A DNA stretch of 25,031 nucleotides, from positions 1 through 25,031 of the IMG/VR virus record IMGVR_UViG_3300005265_000034; one strand, written 5' to 3'. The notes under the pieces are model-generated. The model searched no databases, was not told the origin of the DNA, and was given only the letters and a program-made list of their open reading frames with translations. The DNA is from a virus. Positions within the stretch are counted from its first letter, which is position 1. Every line of letters begins with the position of its first letter. Positions 1 to 9,400 of the stretch are shown here, piece by piece. Position numbers and translations under genes: made by a program.

Positions 1-612
1 GCCCTTGTAGCTGGAAACCTCATCCAGTCCGCCGCATTAGGTGGGGCTGACACTACAGTTCAGCATGACCTTACTCCTGCCGCTGCTGCTGCAGGTTCAT
101 ACACAGTCACCGTAACCCTGAAAACGACTGCCCAGGCCAAGGATACCTTCAAAAACGGCTGGCTTGCAGTAACCGATGGTGATGCCGCTAACGCAATGGG
201 AGACTTGTACCTCATTAAGTCTCATCCTGCGGCTGATGGTGGAGCTGCTTGTGTTATTACCCTTTATGAACCTTTGAAAAGGGCCATTACCACTAACTCC
301 CGAATTTCCTTGCTGGCTAATATCTACAGTGGGGTAATTCAGGCTCCTGCTACTACTCCAACAGGTCTTGCTGTAGGAGTAGCCCCAACGGCTGTACCTG
401 CTAATAACTACTTCTGGCTCCAAACCTGGGGGATAGCAAACGTGCTAATCCAGACTGCTACTACTGCAGGTGTCAGGGTACAGAGGGATGTTGGTGCTGC
501 CGGGGCAGTTGGGAAGACCGCAAACACAATCCTTACCGAGATTGTTGGGATGTGTGGATACGTGAACGACACTACCGATGCCGGTTTTGTGTTCCTGACT
601 ATTGCGCCTTAA
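1..612 (+). CDS. Capsid-associated phage structural protein, C-terminal part (5' truncated)
   Basis: The frame is open from base 1 to the TAA at 610-612, so at least 203 residues are present and the start lies outside the window. An internal ATG at 196 is not a credible start because the same frame continues upstream with similar composition. The protein is rich in Ala, Thr, Gly and Val with few charged residues and looks all-beta, as expected for a capsid or decoration protein. The segment around KIKSHPAADG/ITLYEPL and the ending VFLTI-P resemble a protein I remember next to the major capsid gene in podovirus-like phages. Its position just before the tail adaptor genes fits a head structural role. 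It could be the major capsid protein itself; decoration or head-fibre protein is my preferred reading. The virion role is fairly secure, the exact identity is not. Confidence 0.6.
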   Translation, partial: ALVAGNLIQSAALGGADTTVQHDLTPAAAAAGSYTVTVTLKTTAQAKDTFKNGWLAVTDGDAANAMGDLYLIKSHPAADGGAACVITLYEPLKRAITTNSRISLLANIYSGVIQAPATTPTGLAVGVAPTAVPANNYFWLQTWGIANVLIQTATTAGVRVQRDVGAAGAVGKTANTILTEIVGMCGYVNDTTDAGFVFLTIAP

Positions 613-619
613 CTACTGT

Positions 620-639
620 GGGGAGGGGAAACCCTCCCC
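620..639 (+). terminator. GC-rich GAAA-tetraloop hairpin after the capsid-region gene
   Basis: GGGGAGGG (620-627) pairs perfectly with CCCTCCCC (632-639) around a GAAA loop, a GNRA-type tetraloop. It lies in the 45-bp gap between the stop at 612 and the ATG at 658. No U-tract follows, so a classical intrinsic terminator is not certain. It may instead be a partial terminator or a 3' mRNA-stabilising hairpin that sets capsid transcript levels relative to tail genes. Confidence 0.45.
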
Positions 640-657
640 CAACCCTGGAGGACAAAA

Positions 658-822
658 ATGAAAATACATGCAATCAACAAACTATTGTGTATGGCTTATC
701 GGGAAATTCTCAGAGATTTGCTCTTACAGGCCATCAATGATCCCGACGAGGAGTGGGATGATATGGTATTGATGGTCCTGGACAGGTTGTTTGATTATAA
801 TCCTATCGCAACTAAGGGCTAA
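658..822 (+). CDS. Small conserved phage protein, 54 aa
   Basis: This ORF begins at ATG 658 with a strong ribosome binding site (CTGGAGG, 7 nt upstream) and ends with TAA at 820-822, which overlaps the next gene's ATG (TAATG). The predicted protein is acidic and mostly helical. It contains NKLLCMAYREILRDLL, then an acidic DPDEEWDD stretch, then MVLDRLFDY near the end. This pattern is familiar to me from small proteins between capsid and tail tubular genes in podovirus-like phages, but I know no function for it. Its position suggests a virion or head-completion role, which is inference only. Confidence 0.75.
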   Translation: MKIHAINKLLCMAYREILRDLLLQAINDPDEEWDDMVLMVLDRLFDYNPIATKG

Positions 823-1391
823 TGATCTCTTTTGTCTCTATCTGCAATATGGCCCTCGCTGAACTGGGGGCCACCCGAATAACAGACCTGGGCTTGGCAG
901 ATAAGAACTCCCAACTATGTTCGGAGTTTCTTTCGCCAACGATAGACCAGGTTTTGAGGTGCCACCCCTGGAACTGTGCCCGCGCACGAGCAAGCCTTGC
1001 AGTCCTTTCTGATACTCCTGCTTTCGGGTTTGCTTACCAGTACACACTTCCAGCGGCGCCTTACTGTCTCCGGGCATTGCGGATTAATGAAGATGCCAGA
1101 TACGTATTCAAAGTAGAAGGAAGGAGGTTACTGACTGATCAGGCCTCCGTGGACCTGGAGTTCATCAAAAGAATTGTCAATCCGGCAGAGTTTGATCCCC
1201 TGCTGGTAGCTGTTATTGTAGCAAAGCTTGCTCACTGTTTGGCGTATCCAATAACACAATCCTCTGCAGTCCGGGACAGAATGGAGAAGAAATTCATTGC
1301 AGCCCTCAGCGAGGCCCGGTCTGTGGATAGTCAAGAGGGTTCCCCGGATGTATTAAAAACTTCCACGTGGTTGGACGCCCGATTGGTGTGA
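822..1391 (+). CDS. Tail tubular protein A-like head-tail adaptor (T7 gp11-like)
   Basis: The 189-residue product has about the usual length of T7-type tail tubular protein A (gp11). These proteins form the adaptor ring between portal and nozzle in the short tail. Recognisable pattern: an N-terminal helix with NMALAELGATRI, then residues ending in LRCHPWNCARARASLA, followed by FGFAYQYTLP and a Cys-Leu-Arg segment (about residues 48-87). The HPWNFA...LP.dC.R pattern is typical of the family. The start ATG overlaps the previous stop. The next gene is tail tubular protein B-like, the standard partner. Confidence 0.85.
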   Translation: MISFVSICNMALAELGATRITDLGLADKNSQLCSEFLSPTIDQVLRCHPWNCARARASLAVLSDTPAFGFAYQYTLPAAPYCLRALRINEDARYVFKVEGRRLLTDQASVDLEFIKRIVNPAEFDPLLVAVIVAKLAHCLAYPITQSSAVRDRMEKKFIAALSEARSVDSQEGSPDVLKTSTWLDARLV

Positions 1392-1392
1392 C

Positions 1393-4149
1393 ATGAGCTT
1401 AGCTAATCCCATCATCTGCTCGTTCAATGCTGGAGAATTATCCTCCTCTCTTTACGGTAGAGTGGACCTCCAAAAATATTTCAATGGCTGCAAAACTCTC
1501 AAGAATTTTATTCCCCTTCCCCATGGCCCTGCCCAGCGAAGAGCAGGAACCAGATACATAAACGAAGTCTTTGGCAGGGAACAGGTCATTAACGGAGACT
1601 TTGTCTCCGATACTGGCTGGACACAAGGAACAGGGTGGACTATTGCTGATGGAGTTGCTACCGCTACTGCCGGAGCCAAGAGTGCTCTTTGTCGATCCAG
1701 TGACTGTATTGAGGGCAGAGAATACCTTGTCACTTACACTATAGATTCCGTAACTGCTGGTTCCGTCCAGGCTTATCTCGGGGGAACACTTTTGACTGCT
1801 CGTTCCACTGCCGGCACTTTCACTGAAAGGGCAACCTTTGGAGGTGACGATGACTGCGTCGGTTTCCTGAAGGCTGACGATTTTGCTGGAGTAATTGGTG
1901 ATTTCTCTGTTATGGAAGTCAATCCTCCTGCTGTCCTCATAAGTTTTGAATTTTCCACTGTCCAGGCTTATATCCTGGAGTTCACTGAGAAACAGATCCG
2001 ATTTTACAAAGATGGAGGAATCATTCTGGATGGGGATGATCCTTACACTCTTGAAACTCCTTACCTGGAAGATGACCTAACAAGCCTGCACACAACTCAG
2101 TCTGCTGATGTCCTTTATATTGCCCACCCAGATTATGCTCCCAGGAAATTGTTGAGGTATGGTCACACCGACTGGGAACTGACGACAATAACCTTTTTGG
2201 GTTCTCCTGTCAAAAACATAACAGGAGCGGACAAAACAGACCCAGTCAAGGTCTATTGCCCCCAACACAATTTTGAGAATGAGGATCAGATAGCCATTTG
2301 GGACGTCGCTGGCATGTATGAGATTAATGGTTTTCATATAGTGACGGGACGAACTGATGACTCTTTCAAATTAAGAGGTGTTGATGGAGAACATTTCCAT
2401 GCTTATACTGGGGGTGGCAAGACTTGGAAGATTCGGCGTCCAATAACAGGAGCAACACAAGCCAATCCTGTAGTAATAACTCTCCCCAATCATGGGTTTG
2501 CAAATGGGGACCGGATCAGAATTACTGGTGTTGGTGGAATGACTGAGATCAATGACAAGAATTTCACTGTTGCCAACCGGACCGAGGATACTTTCGAGCT
2601 TCAGGGAATAGACGGCACCGGATATACTGCTTATACAATTGGTGGATATGCCGGTATCTGGTCCGAATTGTTTGAGGAAGAAGACCACTACCCCTCTTCT
2701 GTAGAGTTCTTTGAAGAACGCCTGATCTGGGCAGCCACTAACGAGAAGCCCCAAACCATTTTCGGCTCCAAGGTCGGGGACTATGAGAACATGGGTGCAG
2801 GACCGAATGATGATGATGCCTTTATCTACACGATTGCTGCCAAGGGGGTCAACCCTATCCAGTGGATTGTCCCCATGGACAAACTCTTGCTTGGGACAAG
2901 AGGAGGCGAATGGGTGATGCGTTCCTCCGGAGCCGACGAACCCATCACACCTTCCAATGTGAATATCAAGAGAGAATCTACCTGGGGGTCTGCAAATGTC
3001 CAGGCCCTATTGGTTAACGACGTTGTGCTCTTTCTCCAGCGAGGAAGGTCCAAGATTCGGGAACTTGTCTACAATTTTGAGAAAGACGGCTATGTGGCTC
3101 CTGATCTCACTATCCTGTCCGAGCATATCACTACTGGGGGCATCCAGAGAATAGCTTATCAGCAAGAACCGTACTCCTTTCTCTGGGCTGTCCGGAAAGA
3201 TGGTGTCCTCCTGAACATGGTCTATGAGAGATCACAGAATGTTGTGGGTTGGAGCCGCCAAGTAACAGATGGGAAAGTTAAAGATGTAGCAGTCATCACA
3301 AGTTCCGGAGATGATGAGGTCTGGCTGCTGGTGGAACGCACGATAAACGGTTCCCCGCGGCTATACATGGAAAGGTCTGAAGACCAGTACCTGGATTCTT
3401 ACCTTACTTGGTCCGGGGGAGGTCCTGTTGCCATTACTGGAATTACAAATGCTTCCCAGGCAGTTGTCACGGCTCCCGGTAACTATTGCGATAATGGGGA
3501 TCATGTTAGGATTGTCAACGTTGAAGGCATGACAGAGGTAAATGAGTGTGTCTTCACTGTCTCAGATAAGTCCGGAGACACCTTCAAGATAAAAGATTCT
3601 GATGGCAACTACGTTAATTCCTCAGATTTCGGGACTTACACAAGTGGGGGAACTGCCGAGGTTGTGTCTATTGATTTCTCAGGAGTAGAGCACTTGGCAG
3701 GAGAATCTATACACCTTCTTGGTGATGGGTGTGTCCTTCCTGCCGTGACAGTCAGTGCTACCGGAACTTTCTCATTGTCCGCTTATGTGGGAGAACTCGT
3801 TGCAGGGCTCCAGTTTGATTCTGTTCTCCAGCCAATGAATATCGAAGCCGGGGCGCAGGCTGGAACAGCCCAAGGGAAGATTAAAAGAGTTCATGAGTTA
3901 ACAATCCGGCTCAAAGACACCAAAGCATGTTGGGTTAAGGCCGCAGATGACACCTGGCAGGAAATAGCTTTCCGGGGAGATGAGGACCCTGCTGATGCCC
4001 CGATTCCGGCTTTTACCGGAGACAAGAGAGTCTGTGTCTATCCTGGAAGCTTTGGCACCGAGGGAGATATCACCTTGATGGTAAAGGAGCCTTATCCGGC
4101 AACAATTGTGGCTCTTCTCCCAAAACTAAAAACTATGGATGTGCTATGA
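1393..4149 (+). CDS. Tail tubular protein B-like nozzle protein with inserted modules
   Basis: At 918 residues this is larger than T7 gp12 (about 794). The opening, with FNAGELSSSLYGRVDLQKYF and then PLPHGPAQRRAGTRYI, is typical of tail tubular protein B, as is SVEFFEERLIWA...PQTIFGSKVGDYENM around residues 436-467. Two kinds of insertion are visible. Residues about 64-176 read as a jelly-roll or carbohydrate-binding-like module (VINGDF...GW...GWTIADG). Three repeats at about 275-342, 350-418 and 680-756 share G(D/N)-x-(I/V)-x-I-x-(G/N)V-x-GM-x-E(I/V)N and D(T/S)F(K/E)L, similar to FCCH-like domains seen in phage tail proteins. The insertions probably decorate the outside of the nozzle. The TGA overlaps the next ATG (ATGA). 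Confidence 0.85.
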   Translation: MSLANPIICSFNAGELSSSLYGRVDLQKYFNGCKTLKNFIPLPHGPAQRRAGTRYINEVFGREQVINGDFVSDTGWTQGTGWTIADGVATATAGAKSALCRSSDCIEGREYLVTYTIDSVTAGSVQAYLGGTLLTARSTAGTFTERATFGGDDDCVGFLKADDFAGVIGDFSVMEVNPPAVLISFEFSTVQAYILEFTEKQIRFYKDGGIILDGDDPYTLETPYLEDDLTSLHTTQSADVLYIAHPDYAPRKLLRYGHTDWELTTITFLGSPVKNITGADKTDPVKVYCPQHNFENEDQIAIWDVAGMYEINGFHIVTGRTDDSFKLRGVDGEHFHAYTGGGKTWKIRRPITGATQANPVVITLPNHGFANGDRIRITGVGGMTEINDKNFTVANRTEDTFELQGIDGTGYTAYTIGGYAGIWSELFEEEDHYPSSVEFFEERLIWAATNEKPQTIFGSKVGDYENMGAGPNDDDAFIYTIAAKGVNPIQWIVPMDKLLLGTRGGEWVMRSSGADEPITPSNVNIKRESTWGSANVQALLVNDVVLFLQRGRSKIRELVYNFEKDGYVAPDLTILSEHITTGGIQRIAYQQEPYSFLWAVRKDGVLLNMVYERSQNVVGWSRQVTDGKVKDVAVITSSGDDEVWLLVERTINGSPRLYMERSEDQYLDSYLTWSGGGPVAITGITNASQAVVTAPGNYCDNGDHVRIVNVEGMTEVNECVFTVSDKSGDTFKIKDSDGNYVNSSDFGTYTSGGTAEVVSIDFSGVEHLAGESIHLLGDGCVLPAVTVSATGTFSLSAYVGELVAGLQFDSVLQPMNIEAGAQAGTAQGKIKRVHELTIRLKDTKACWVKAADDTWQEIAFRGDEDPADAPIPAFTGDKRVCVYPGSFGTEGDITLMVKEPYPATIVALLPKLKTMDVL

Positions 4150-4571
4150 GACTGGTACCTTACAAAGCAGGCCATGCCCGGCAAATCCTTCTCCGGGAAG
4201 TGGAAGGCTATCTGCAAAGTTGTGAAGACTTTGATGAATGGGCAAAGACCAATGAAGGTCCGGAGGCCTGGACGGCTCTTAACAGTGACAATGTTGTAGT
4301 TGCCTGCGGGGGCGTACGTGAAATGTGGAAAGGGGTTGGGGAAGCCTGGCTCCTCTTGGGGAAAGGCATTGTTGGACACGAAATTTGGGTTTGCAGGGAA
4401 ATAGTTGAGAGGTTAAAGGTTTTAAAATTTCACAGGATTCAGGCTCATGCCCGAACAGATTTCCCCCTTGCCCACACACTTCTCCACAGGCTGGGATTTG
4501 AGGAAGAGGGATACATGAGGATGTATTACCCTGACAAGTGTGATGCAATTCTTTATGCGAGGACAGAATAA
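4146..4571 (+). CDS. GNAT-fold protein, T7 gp13-like
   Basis: The 141 residues match the size and layout of a GNAT acetyltransferase fold. VVVACGGVREMWKGVGEAWLL (about 50-70) gives the beta4-beta5 region, and the C-terminal part has FPLAHTLLHRLGFEEEGYMR, the typical acetyl-CoA-side helix and strand pattern. In T7-like phages a protein of this kind (gp13) sits between the nozzle gene and the internal virion proteins and affects virion assembly. Order and coupling here (ATGA overlap upstream, TAATG downstream) agree. Whether it still acetylates anything cannot be told. Confidence 0.75.
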   Translation: MRLVPYKAGHARQILLREVEGYLQSCEDFDEWAKTNEGPEAWTALNSDNVVVACGGVREMWKGVGEAWLLLGKGIVGHEIWVCREIVERLKVLKFHRIQAHARTDFPLAHTLLHRLGFEEEGYMRMYYPDKCDAILYARTE

Positions 4572-5041
4572 TGGCTGTCGCAGCACCAGTAGTGATAGCG
4601 ATGACAGTTGCTGCTGCCGGGTTTTCTGCTTATGCTTCAGTTAAGCAGGGGAAATCCCAGGCTGCCTGGAACAAATACAATGCTCAGGTTGCCGAGCGTA
4701 ATGCCAAAGCCGCCAAAGCTGTTGCTGAAGCAGAAGCCGCAAGAAAACGCCGGGAAACACAGAGACTACTGAGCAGGCAGCGAGCTGTGTATGGAAAAGC
4801 CGGAGTAACCTTTGAGGGGTCCCCTCTCCTTGTTATGGAAGACACAGCCGCAGAGGGAGAACTGGACGCCCTCCTCATTGAATATAGAGGGCTTATGCAA
4901 AAACAAGCTTATCGTTCCCAGGCCGAAACTGACAGGATGAGAGCCCAGCAAGCCAGAGCCGCAGGATGGTATGGAGCAGGAACGTCCCTTTTGGGGGCCG
5001 CTTCCAGTATCGCAGGCCTATATGCCCCAAGAGGAAGGTAA
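4571..5041 (+). CDS. Internal virion protein B-like (T7 gp14-like)
   Basis: The 156-residue protein has a hydrophobic Ala-rich N-terminus (AVAAPVVIAMTVAAAGFSAY, residues 2-21), a long Ala/Arg/Glu-rich helical stretch (about 28-75), and a second hydrophobic Ala/Gly segment near the C-terminus (about 132-152). Two hydrophobic ends around a helical middle is the plan of gp14-type ejection proteins, which leave the capsid and insert in the cell envelope during genome delivery. The middle GVTFEGSPLLVMEDTAAEGELD is common in this family. Gene order (gp13-like before it, two large helical proteins after it) supports the call. Confidence 0.75.
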   Translation: MAVAAPVVIAMTVAAAGFSAYASVKQGKSQAAWNKYNAQVAERNAKAAKAVAEAEAARKRRETQRLLSRQRAVYGKAGVTFEGSPLLVMEDTAAEGELDALLIEYRGLMQKQAYRSQAETDRMRAQQARAAGWYGAGTSLLGAASSIAGLYAPRGR

Positions 5042-5043
5042 TT

Positions 5044-6477
5044 GTGCCAAGGATACCAAGATATTTCAGTCAAGAATCTGTAGCCGCAACACCTCTCCCC
5101 AGGGTTTCCCCGGAAGCTATGACACAAGGGATCAGGGCTGCTTCTGCTTTTGCCCAGGAGGCACAGCAAGCTTCAGCCTATTTTGCTGCACGCTTAACAG
5201 AAGCCCGCCGGAAATCCGAACTCATGCGTGCCCAGAACTCCTGGAGACAGGGAGTCAATGACTTTGTCCTGGGCCTGGAGGGAGACACAGACTATGATAC
5301 CTATGAAACCCGTTTTGAGGCATTCCAGAAGAAACTGTACGGGACGATCAAGAAAAACTACAAAGGGGATATCCAGGACTTTGACAACTTCACTGAACGG
5401 GAACTCATAGGAACCAGATTTGAAATAGGTAGGGCAGCCCGCAAAGGTCTCATCAGACAGATGGAAGGCCAGTACTGGGAAGACCTTGCCATGGCTACCA
5501 AAAGAGGAGACAGAGATTTCATTGAGGAGTCCACGGATACTGCAATCGAGAACGGATATCTTGATCCTGTCGCCGGAGAAAAGGCAAAAGCACAAGCTCT
5601 CAAGAAAATAGACATACAGGAAGCCTGGAATGACGTTATGGCCTCTGAGAGCCACGCAGAGGCCCTCAAAATTATTAAGGCTACCCACCTATCCCCAAGT
5701 GAGAAAAGCTCGCTGGTGGCTGCTTATGACCGTGAAATGGCATTTCGGGAAGCACAAGAGAAAGAAGTGAGGGAGGCAGAGATAACCGAAGTTCAGGATG
5801 ATTTTATTACCCGGGCTTATGATTCCAGCAATCCCCTAACTCATTCTGAGGTGGATAACTCCATTCTGGAGCCAACAGGAGGTGGCAGCAAAGCCTTTTT
5901 CCACGACCTGATCGAGAAGCGGGTTAAGGCTATCCAAAAAGGTGAAAGAGAACCTTACACTGAAACAGATCCCAGGGTGCTGGCAAAAGTCTTACTGCGG
6001 GAAAATGATCTTAACCAACCCCCAATGTCCGCAACTGAAATTCTGGACCTTGTTGGGGAGGGGCTTGGAGTTAAAACAGCCCAATCCTTGATCAAGACCA
6101 TGAGTGTCCGCAACACTGACATCTTCAAGCAGACTGAGGCTGCTTTGAAAGCCCAGTTCGGGTTTGAGGGATTACTGAAGGGCTTCGGGGCCAAGCCTCT
6201 TGGAGCAGTCTACTACAATAAGGCCATGACAGACATCCTGGCGGAGTTAACAGCAAAGCCCCTCAAAGGCAAGGAACTCAGGGACAGGATGTATGAACTG
6301 GCCCAGCCTTACTTGGAACAGTATTGGGAAGCCTCTGATAAAGACCCTGAGTATGTGGATAAGACATTAGAGTTGATGGGGTTGAAGCCTTCCCCTATGG
6401 GCAAAATGTTACTGAAGAAAGCTCCCCCAAAGGACTATGACTTGGAGTATGTACCCGGGAAGGGTTGGGTTAAATGA
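5044..6477 (+). CDS. Internal virion (ejection) protein, gp15-like position
   Basis: The frame is open from 4966, but the best start is GTG 5044. GAGGAAGG lies 5 nt upstream and the start falls 2 nt after the previous stop; the ATG at 4966 would overlap the previous gene by 76 nt and has no clear site. The 477-residue product is hydrophilic, mainly helical and rich in Lys, Glu and Ala (for example AFAQEAQQASAYFAARLTEA near the N-terminus). It has no membrane segment and no catalytic motif I recognise. Size, composition and position fit the middle internal virion protein (T7 gp15 analogue), which with its neighbours forms the ejected translocation channel. No residue-level homology to gp15 is claimed. 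Confidence 0.7.
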   Translation: MPRIPRYFSQESVAATPLPRVSPEAMTQGIRAASAFAQEAQQASAYFAARLTEARRKSELMRAQNSWRQGVNDFVLGLEGDTDYDTYETRFEAFQKKLYGTIKKNYKGDIQDFDNFTERELIGTRFEIGRAARKGLIRQMEGQYWEDLAMATKRGDRDFIEESTDTAIENGYLDPVAGEKAKAQALKKIDIQEAWNDVMASESHAEALKIIKATHLSPSEKSSLVAAYDREMAFREAQEKEVREAEITEVQDDFITRAYDSSNPLTHSEVDNSILEPTGGGSKAFFHDLIEKRVKAIQKGEREPYTETDPRVLAKVLLRENDLNQPPMSATEILDLVGEGLGVKTAQSLIKTMSVRNTDIFKQTEAALKAQFGFEGLLKGFGAKPLGAVYYNKAMTDILAELTAKPLKGKELRDRMYELAQPYLEQYWEASDKDPEYVDKTLELMGLKPSPMGKMLLKKAPPKDYDLEYVPGKGWVK

Positions 6478-9400
6478 TTGTCAAAGTCGGAAACCAGAGA
6501 CTGAAATTTCCTGACGATATGTCAGAGAATGAGATGGAGGCTGCTATCCAAGCTCTTCCCCCCGAAACTCCAACAATAAGGGGCCGCCTTAAAGCGAGGA
6601 AAGCGGTAGAGGCCCTTCCCCCTTTGATAGTCGATGAGGTGCGTAAAGAGGCCCTGGAGCGTCAATATGGCTACATTGCCAATGAGCCCTTTTCAGTTCG
6701 CACAATGATTGGGAACATCCCCAGGAACACGGAAGAGATAGTTACCTCAATAGGTTCTCTGCTTGCGGGTTCCGCTATTTTCGCTTGCAGATTCGGTAAA
6801 AACTTTATTGATGATGTCAATGAGTTCGCCTCCCAGCCTGAATCAACAGACTACTCCAACATTTTCCCGAGAACCAGAGAGCAGATTAAGCCTGCTACTG
6901 ATCTGGGGAAGGCCATCTATACAGATTGGCAGGCCTTGCTTGCCGGCAGGCTCCCCACTGAAACAGCAAAAACACCTCTCGTTAAGGGCACACAAGAGTA
7001 CATGGACTATCTTTGGGAAAAGGTAGAGCGGCAGGGATTAGGAGACACCATCAAGTTTTTCATCCAGGATAACCCGATTGATGCCATGCTTATCGGGAAC
7101 GCAATGTATAGGGCAACGGCTGCCGGTACAAGGCTGACCGCCGAAGGGATTCGTAAAGTGGTCCCCAAGGGGCATAAAGTTGCAAAGGCCATGGATCAGG
7201 TTTTATCCACAAAACGGACCCCTCTCGTCTATGAGGTAGGTATGACACAAGAAGGCACCCCCAAGGTTGTCACTTTTCCCAGGGCATACTCAAAGGACCC
7301 TCTCACAAAGTGTCTATTCCAGGAATCCTTTGATTCCGTCCTGGATAAATACCCTGGGATAAGCAAAGCCCTGACGGAACACAAGGCCAAGAAGCTCATC
7401 AATACTCTGCGGAATGCTTATGAGGATGCCAATTTTGAAGAGCGTTCCCTGATGCACAAAGAGATTTTTGAGAAACTGGATACCTTGACCAAAGAAGAGC
7501 GTGAGATAATTGTGCCTTACCTGGAGGGACGAGCGAAACTCCTCACTGAGCCCTCTGCCAAATTCAAAGCATTCGAGGGATGGTACAGAGACTTCTATGA
7601 AGGTGTCCAAAGGGACCTTATTGAGAGAGGCAAATTAACCCCAGAGATTATTCAGGCCAGGGCTTATCAACCTTTAGTTAGGGCCACGGGACAGACTACA
7701 GATCAGGTCATGGCGGAGTTCGGGGATTTCAAACCTGTCTACGTTCACCACTACTTCCCCAAAGTTTACGAGGATAAGACGAGTATCCACTTTGCCGAAA
7801 CGACCGGACAAAGGTTTAAGCCATCCTGGCTAAAAAAGTCCAAAGGAGTAGAAGGATACTCTGAAAACCTGTCCGAAATTTTGCCTAAGTGGGCCAGCGA
7901 GTATGTCAAGTTCAAGAACACTGAAGCCTTCATTAAAGATTTCACAGACAAGTTCGGGATCAAAGTTAACATTCGGGATATAGATTATGTTGAGGGGGGC
8001 CTCAAGGTGGGGGACACCCTTTACCCTAACCACAAAATAGTGGCCCCGGACGGATATCTCCGATTCTACAGAGGCAAGGTTGACTTCCAGCGGGAAGTCT
8101 CCAAGCGCATGGGGAACATGACCTTTGATGAAGCAATCGGGGAAGTGCTTAACGAGACTGTTACCGAGAGTGTTTCCACAACAAAAGGAGGAGCAGAACT
8201 TTCCAAAGCGGGGAAATTAATAGAGCAACGTGTAAAGGACGCCCTGGAAGCCAGGGGTTTTTCAATAGGTGAGGCAGAACAGATGCTTTCAAGGGTGAAG
8301 GCAGGCGAGGCCCCGGAGACTGTAATAAAGATTGTGAAAGAGAAGGTTGTCACAAAACGCACGGGAACTTCGCCGGAAGATATACTCAAACTCTTTCAGG
8401 GGGTGCAAAGGGAATATGTTGGCGTAGCAAAGAATCAGACTGTTTACCTTGTCCCCAAAGAGGCAGTAAAGGAATTGGAATCTTTTGCTACCCCTTTTGC
8501 AGGTTCCCAGAAAGCTCAAAATGTTGTCAGGCTGATTGTGGATAAGCCTACCCAGGTCTGGAAGGATGCAGTTCTTGCAGGCAGCCCCCGCTGGCTGAAA
8601 AACAATATCATGGGGGATATCATATTCAATACCGCAGAAGGGGTTGGCCCTCTCTCATACTCCAGGGCTTTCAGAGATATTTACAGGGACGTTATTCCTG
8701 ATGAACTCCTCAAGGCCTCCTTTGCCAATATCATGAAGTACAATCCTAAGTTGGGGAAGACAGTTGAGACAACCTTTGGAAGACTGGTAGCAGAGTTAGA
8801 GAACACGAAGGTTGTCAGGAATATCGCCAAGGTGAAAGATAAAGGGTACACTGTTAACACCGCCGGCGAACAACTTTTTGTCAGGGCTCTCTACATTGCT
8901 AAAGCCCGTCCCCTTGCCAAAGAATTGTTGAAAGCGGAGGGGCTTCCCCGAACTGAAGTCAATATAATGAACAAGCTCAGGCTCATCAAAGCTGACCCCA
9001 AATTGTTTGGGCCTATTATTGATGAGATCAAAACGAAATTGCCGGTGTTCAACCTTACCAGCTCCTGGGAGAGGAAGTACATTAAAAGGTTCCTACCCTT
9101 CTACAACTGGTACAAGTTCATGATCAAGTATGCAGCCAAGCTTCCTGCTGAGCACCCCTTTCTGACAGTCGGGGGCAGGGGCCTGGGAGCACTTTCGGAA
9201 AACCAGAGAGAAAAAGCCTTCATGCTCTACTTCCCCTTTATGATTCGGGAGATTGAGGAGAACGGGATTCCCCAGAGATTTGACAATCTGTGGCCGGTTG
9301 GGGAAATCGGAAAAGAAAAAGCAACATTCTTTAACACTCGTGGCCTGAACCCTTTTGCTACTATTGAGGATGTTGTCAACCTGGACGTCCTTCCAATGTT

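Noticed and set aside
552-740. 62-aa frame across the end of the capsid-region gene
   Set aside because: Overlaps both the upstream gene and the better-supported 54-aa gene, and includes the hairpin; no ribosome site.
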